From Planctomycetota bacterium (lineage in GTDB: Bacteria > Planctomycetota > Planctomycetia > Planctomycetales > Planctomycetaceae), in contig JAJRTM010000006.1 in assembly GCA_024278285.1 (NCBI GenBank), positions 1 to 9,912 of the forward strand: a stretch of DNA of 9,912 nucleotides, written 5' to 3'. The position numbers and the translations under genes were made by a program. Numbering within the stretch: position 1 is the stretch's first letter; each line of letters opens with the position of its first letter. The notes below the pieces were generated by a model. The model was not told the DNA's origin and made no database searches. It saw only the letters and a program-made list of their open reading frames with translations. Positions 6,750-9,912 of the stretch are shown piece after piece.

Positions 6750-7838
6750 TTATCGAGAGTGCATTACGTGCCAGAGGCTTGAGTCAATATTATCAGAAAT
6801 AAATCGAACGCTTCCATCCAGAAAGGAAACGTTAACGCCACCAGAATGCTTGCTGCGAGCTGTGGCTTGCTGATTCCTATCAATGTAAGACACACAAGGC
6901 ATTTCTTCCTGTTGCAACTTTGTTGCACCCAAGACTTCATGGAGAATCCCTCCTCCCAGGATGTCATCAGCCCGATTCCATTGATTGTTAGGGCCATAGT
7001 CGTCTCCATTGACACCATGAGCACCTGTAATACTAGCTCCAAGTTGTCCCAGTGCCCAAGTTCCTCTCGGGTCGAGCGGATGGACACCCGCCCGTATTTC
7101 TTCCAGAGCAATCATTGTTGATTGTCCATTTGAAAAATCCTGATAGGAAAATGTTTTATTTATTCCAGCTAATCCATTCCCCCAGAGTTGAAAAAGACGG
7201 GATTTATTATCTAAAAGTAAATGACCATATTGTACGTTTGGGTGAGAGGTTGATGGAGCTACAAAGTCGAAATATTGAGTGCCTCCATTGATAGCATAAT
7301 TTCCGCGTGCAAAAGTTATAGGAAGCTCGCTATCTTCGGAAGGGAAATACTGGTGGAAATTCTCAAGGTTATTGTGAGGATCACTCGCGCAAGTGACTGC
7401 TTTCAAGCGAGTTGTCCTGGGATGTAAATGATGTACGTCCCCGATGGGGAGCAAGGGGTCAAACTGCTCAGACAAGGATGCTTCTCCAATATAAGAGAGG
7501 ATAAGTTGAACCCAGTTTTGTCGAGTAATAAGCTCAATCTGGTTTGAGCGGTGTAGTGCAATTGAAGCTGTTGCATTTGTGTCCCAAAAGGCAGCAGGAG
7601 GGAGTTGTCGGTATGTATCATGATAGCAACGTACCGCCTCCGTTAAGATACGAAGATTGTTTTGACAGCTGTGTAACCGAGATGCTTCACGAGTATGCAA
7701 CATTAAAGGAAAAATGAGGCATATAATAGAACCTATCAACCCGATGACAACGATTGTTTCCGGAATCGATACACCGCTGCTTTCAGATTGCCAGTCTTTC
7801 GATTTTAAAAGTGGAACTGCACTGTTGTGTAATTTCAT
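6750..7838 (-). CDS. DUF1559 pseudopilin-like protein, divergent prepilin motif
   Basis: This is a third DUF1559 protein, 362 residues from ATG 7838. The site G22/VSIPE27 plus helix TIVVIGLIGSIICLIFPLML keeps the Gly and the Glu at +5 but has Val instead of Phe/Met at +1. The C-terminus carries H331-X9-D341-G342 followed by SVRFISD. The central EEIRAGVHPLDPRGTWALG, GPNNQWNRADDILGGG and CVSYIDR blocks belong to the large DUF1559 subtype, so it differs from the two other copies in the window. ATG 7838 has GGAAG at 7846-7850, seven bases upstream. An upstream TTG (7898) would add a cysteine-rich leader overlapping a perfect hairpin, so I reject it. The gene lies 100 bases after the GT2 synthase and 15 before the SUMF1-like gene. 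A role as processed surface component is inferred from the family only. Confidence 0.92.
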   Translation of the reverse strand: MKLHNSAVPLLKSKDWQSESSGVSIPETIVVIGLIGSIICLIFPLMLHTREASRLHSCQNNLRILTEAVRCYHDTYRQLPPAAFWDTNATASIALHRSNQIELITRQNWVQLILSYIGEASLSEQFDPLLPIGDVHHLHPRTTRLKAVTCASDPHNNLENFHQYFPSEDSELPITFARGNYAINGGTQYFDFVAPSTSHPNVQYGHLLLDNKSRLFQLWGNGLAGINKTFSYQDFSNGQSTMIALEEIRAGVHPLDPRGTWALGQLGASITGAHGVNGDDYGPNNQWNRADDILGGGILHEVLGATKLQQEEMPCVSYIDRNQQATARSKHSGGVNVSFLDGSVRFISDNIDSSLWHVMHSR

Positions 7839-7881
7839 ATCTTTGCTTCCAACACACAGCAGGAATGCACAAACACAATAC

Positions 7882-7915
7882 GATTCACAAAGATGCAAGG
7901 AAATCTTTGTGAATC
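7882..7915 (-). promoter_or_regulatory. 13-bp perfect stem-loop in the leader of the DUF1559 gene
   Basis: In the minus-strand transcript GATTCACAAAGAT (7903-7915) is followed by an 8-base loop and its exact complement ATCTTTGTGAATC (7882-7894). It begins 23 bases after the stop of the GT2 gene and ends 43 bases before the ATG of the DUF1559 gene. The stem has 4 G-C pairs and no U-run follows, so a standard Rho-independent terminator is unlikely. GCAAAGAT (7839-7846), just before the ATG, could pair with the 3' arm instead. It may be a processing site, a stabiliser of the upstream message, or a translational switch. Confidence 0.65.
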
Positions 7916-7938
7916 TGAATTGACCGTAGAGTGCATCA

Positions 7939-9324
7939 TTAACGTGTCCCCCAGTGATTTCGATGAATAGTTATGATTGCATAGTAGTTTTGCCAAGCTA
8001 ATACGATTGAGTAAATAAACTGAAAAATGACTCCATAAATCCATAATCCATCGCGAAATCTGATTAAATAAAACAAACCATAAAGTAGAGCCACAAGCAA
8101 TACACCGAAGGCGTAGATCAGAGAGAACCTACCCAGACCAAAAAGTGGAGCAATCAACATCGCGGTTACGAACAAAGGAGAAACAAGACAAATCAAAATC
8201 TGAAGATAAAAAAAGAATGCAGAAAGTGGGTGCCGCTTCCAAAGGAAAGTGGATGCGATTAAACTTTCTCGAATCCAAGATTTTTTCCAACGCAGTTGTT
8301 GTCGAAAAAAAACACGCGTGGTTGATGGTGCAATGGTTGAACATATTGCTTCACTGTCGTAAATGACTCGGTTATTCCGTAGCACATGATTGGTGAGGCT
8401 TCGGTCATCGCCAAAAGTTGCTTCAGCCCCCAAAAATCGCTGATTTAACCATTTATCTAGGACTTTATCAACAACACTCTTTCTGTACGCGCTAAGGCAA
8501 CCAGAACAACATGTCACTGTACCCAAAATTGATTCAGCTCCTTTCAGAATTCGAAACGATACGTAGTACCGCACTTCTTGCATTCGCGTCAAGTTTGTCT
8601 GCCGGGCATTTTGAACAAAAGCGTGACCGCAAACCGCTCCTACTGAATTATCCGAGAAACCTCTTACAATTTTTTGGAGAGCGTCCCTTCGAAGAAAAGT
8701 GTCTGAATCAACAAAAATTAAAATGTCGCCTCCAGCTTGTTTCACGCCTTCTGCCATTGCCTGCCTTTTTCCTCGGTTTTTGTGAAAAGAAATTATATCT
8801 AGTCCCGCATAGACTAAGCTTGCGAGTTCCATTTCTTTCAGCGTTTCATCTGTTGATCCATCATTAACAGCAATGAGTTGGAGCTTGTTTACTGGATAAT
8901 CACATTCATAGATATAATCAATAGTCTTCCGTATTGATAATTCTTCGTTCATTGCCGCAATGATCACTGTTACTGTTGGTTGAAATCCAGTGATTTGTGG
9001 TGGTCGATAAAAAGCAGCCATGGAAAATCGCGTTAGGACATAACCCGCAACAAGAAGGCTATATATCTTGAATAGCGGATTGTCCCAAAATGCATAGATA
9101 TTACTTATTACAAAATAGAGAATTATTATAACAACAACCGCAAACAATAAAGCACCAGCGGTGCCGATAGCACGATTCAATAACCCCTTATTATCACCAA
9201 CTCCGAATTCCTCTAAGAGTGCAGGGTGATCCAAGGAGCGATGCTCGTCATGCACTAGGATTGGAGTATCAACAATCGGCATGTCTACCTTTCGCTTTTG
9301 TGGGGTTACTTCTACCAAATTCAT
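7939..9324 (-). CDS. Family 2 glycosyltransferase, hyaluronan/chitin-synthase-like, processive
   Basis: This is a membrane polysaccharide synthase that likely polymerises a UDP-sugar and threads the chain through the inner membrane. Of 461 residues, ~55 are an N-terminal cytoplasmic tail. Two TM helices follow (~55-80, ~86-105), then a GT-A domain (~115-345), then about three TM/interface helices. Catalytic marks are AVNDGSTDE (~152-160), DSDT (206-209), CCSGCLSAYR (272-281), GDDRSLTN (305-312), QQLRW (342-346) and the terminal WGTR (458-461). GKRQAMAEG, CCSG-L-YR, GDDRSLTN and WGTR resemble class I hyaluronan synthases and their chitin-synthase relatives more than cellulose or PgaC types. 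The true sugar is unknown. ATG 9324 was chosen; GTG 9333 is nearly as good, with GGAAA upstream. It lies between the EF-hand and DUF1559 genes, so surface polymer production is the likely context. Confidence 0.9.
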   Translation of the reverse strand: MNLVEVTPQKRKVDMPIVDTPILVHDEHRSLDHPALLEEFGVGDNKGLLNRAIGTAGALLFAVVVIIILYFVISNIYAFWDNPLFKIYSLLVAGYVLTRFSMAAFYRPPQITGFQPTVTVIIAAMNEELSIRKTIDYIYECDYPVNKLQLIAVNDGSTDETLKEMELASLVYAGLDIISFHKNRGKRQAMAEGVKQAGGDILIFVDSDTFLRRDALQKIVRGFSDNSVGAVCGHAFVQNARQTNLTRMQEVRYYVSFRILKGAESILGTVTCCSGCLSAYRKSVVDKVLDKWLNQRFLGAEATFGDDRSLTNHVLRNNRVIYDSEAICSTIAPSTTRVFFRQQLRWKKSWIRESLIASTFLWKRHPLSAFFFYLQILICLVSPLFVTAMLIAPLFGLGRFSLIYAFGVLLVALLYGLFYLIRFRDGLWIYGVIFQFIYSIVLAWQNYYAIITIHRNHWGTR

Positions 9325-9345
9325 CAATACCACTCAGTTTCCAAT

Positions 9346-9381
9346 AATGATTGGTGGGTTCAATTTTGAAATGCAATCATT
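9346..9381 (-). repeat. Inverted repeat in the leader of the GT2 synthase gene
   Basis: AATGATTG (9374-9381 on the minus strand) pairs exactly with CAATCATT (9346-9353). The pairing extends past one mismatch to 10 of 11 bases, with a 20-base loop. It ends close to the GGAAA ribosome site of the GT2 gene, so folding could limit translation. Otherwise the 119-base gap 9325-9443 shows no clear terminator or promoter. Confidence 0.35.
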
Positions 9382-9443
9382 TTTGGCATCAGTAACTCCG
9401 TGGGGTGCTCTGAAATGGTATTTCCTCAAACCTTTTATTGATC

Positions 9444-9912
9444 TCATTTACGACGAAGTGCAAGCCAGACCATACCGATCATCAATAAGAGAGTAAAACA
9501 AAGAAGTCCAAAAAATCTAATATTCGATTCTTCACTTACTCCTTGGTAGGCAATATCACGTATTTTTTGCTTACGATTTAATCTTTTATTACCCTTTTGA
9601 ATATCAGCGAACTCTTGCATTGACAAAGCTCCGTCTTGGTTAACATCTGCAAAACGAAGGTTATCTTCAATAACCATCAATCGCTTCTCATATGCTATTT
9701 TATCATCAGCCCTGTTTCGGTACGCTGACTCGTTTTCGATATATTCTTCTTTTGAAACTTTACCATCTGCGTTGGTGTCTCGCTCAACAAATCTGCTGCG
9801 AAACGTGTGCGGCAAATCTTTCAGAGGCAGTAAATATTCTTTGAAACTGAGTTGCGAATCCTCATTGGTGTCTCGACGAAAAAAGACAGACCGTAGTGCC
9901 TGCGGCGTAAAA
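9444..9912 (-). CDS. EF-hand calcium-binding protein with C-terminal membrane anchor (5' partial)
   Basis: The visible C-terminal 155 residues hold three EF-hand loops: DTNEDSQLSFKE (14-25), DTNADGKVSKEE (45-56) and DVNQDGALSMQE (89-100). The second and third have the full D-x-N-x-D-G pattern with Glu at position 12; the first has Ser instead of Gly at position 6. The first two are 31 residues apart, as in repeated EF units. After a basic linker comes one TM helix (~133-152) and a short RRK tail. By the positive-inside rule the calcium loops would face the periplasm if a signal peptide exists upstream. The frame stays open to the window end, so a start at TTG 9815 is rejected: it would cut off the first loop. 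The gene precedes the polysaccharide synthase by 119 bases. It may be a calcium-dependent sensor or linker at the membrane; this is inference. Confidence 0.85.
   Translation of the reverse strand, partial: FTPQALRSVFFRRDTNEDSQLSFKEYLLPLKDLPHTFRSRFVERDTNADGKVSKEEYIENESAYRNRADDKIAYEKRLMVIEDNLRFADVNQDGALSMQEFADIQKGNKRLNRKQKIRDIAYQGVSEESNIRFFGLLCFTLLLMIGMVWLALRRK

Noticed and set aside
7839..7898. TTG 7898 as start of the third DUF1559 gene
   Set aside because: It would place a cysteine-rich, unrelated leader across a perfect hairpin. ATG 7838 has a proper ribosome site and gives a normal prepilin leader.
7882..7915. Rho-independent terminator
   Set aside because: The stem is strong, but it is AT-rich and followed by GTATTGTGTTTG rather than a run of T.
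8145..8867. Plus-strand reading frames across the GT2 gene
   Set aside because: They lie inside a gene with clear catalytic motifs on the other strand and have no recognisable domains of their own; they are antisense shadows.
9444..9815. TTG 9815 as start of the EF-hand gene
   Set aside because: In-frame codons continue to the window end and encode another EF loop.
1..9912. CRISPR array, tRNA or rRNA
   Set aside because: No regularly spaced direct repeats, and no cloverleaf or rRNA-like conserved stretch was seen on either strand by eye.

Overview
The window looks like a planctomycete chromosome, probably from the Gimesia/Rubinisphaera side of the Planctomycetaceae. Three genes encode DUF1559 proteins (prepilin-type N-terminus plus a C-terminal H-X9-DG motif), a family strongly expanded in that phylum. 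They sit among a SUMF1-fold protein, a GYF-like/TM protein, an EF-hand protein and membrane glycosyltransferases, which is typical planctomycete company. Base composition is moderate to AT-rich, and TTG starts appear to be used more than once. No rRNA, tRNA or CRISPR array is visible.

Left edge (1-1255): the 3' part of an IS1182-like insertion sequence on the + strand, with the last ~119 residues of its DDE transposase. It abuts a minus-strand tyrosine recombinase gene that loses its catalytic C-terminus exactly at a CTAG next to the apparent IS end. I read this as an IS insertion that broke the recombinase.

Middle and right (1334-9912): all eight remaining genes are on the minus strand, so transcription runs from right to left. 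In that order they are: an EF-hand protein with a C-terminal membrane anchor (5' end outside the window); a family 2 glycosyltransferase with hyaluronan/chitin-synthase-type motifs; a DUF1559 pseudopilin-like protein; a SUMF1-fold protein lacking one of the two FGE cysteines; a 226-base gap with nested inverted repeats; a GYF-like/coiled-coil/two-TM protein; two more DUF1559 proteins; and a GT-C (GT39/ArnT-like) membrane glycosyltransferase whose start overlaps the preceding stop by four bases.

Working idea (inference): this is a cell-surface locus. The GT2 enzyme would polymerise and export a polysaccharide. The DUF1559 proteins would be processed by prepilin peptidase into envelope or pseudopilus-like surface components. 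The GT-C enzyme would use a lipid-linked sugar to modify an exported product, and the EF-hand protein would add calcium-dependent binding at the membrane. Small RNA structures in the gaps (a 13-bp perfect hairpin at 7882-7915, nested repeats at 5714-5767) may set the expression of individual genes. The link between the pseudopilin-like proteins and the polysaccharide synthase is the most interesting untested point.
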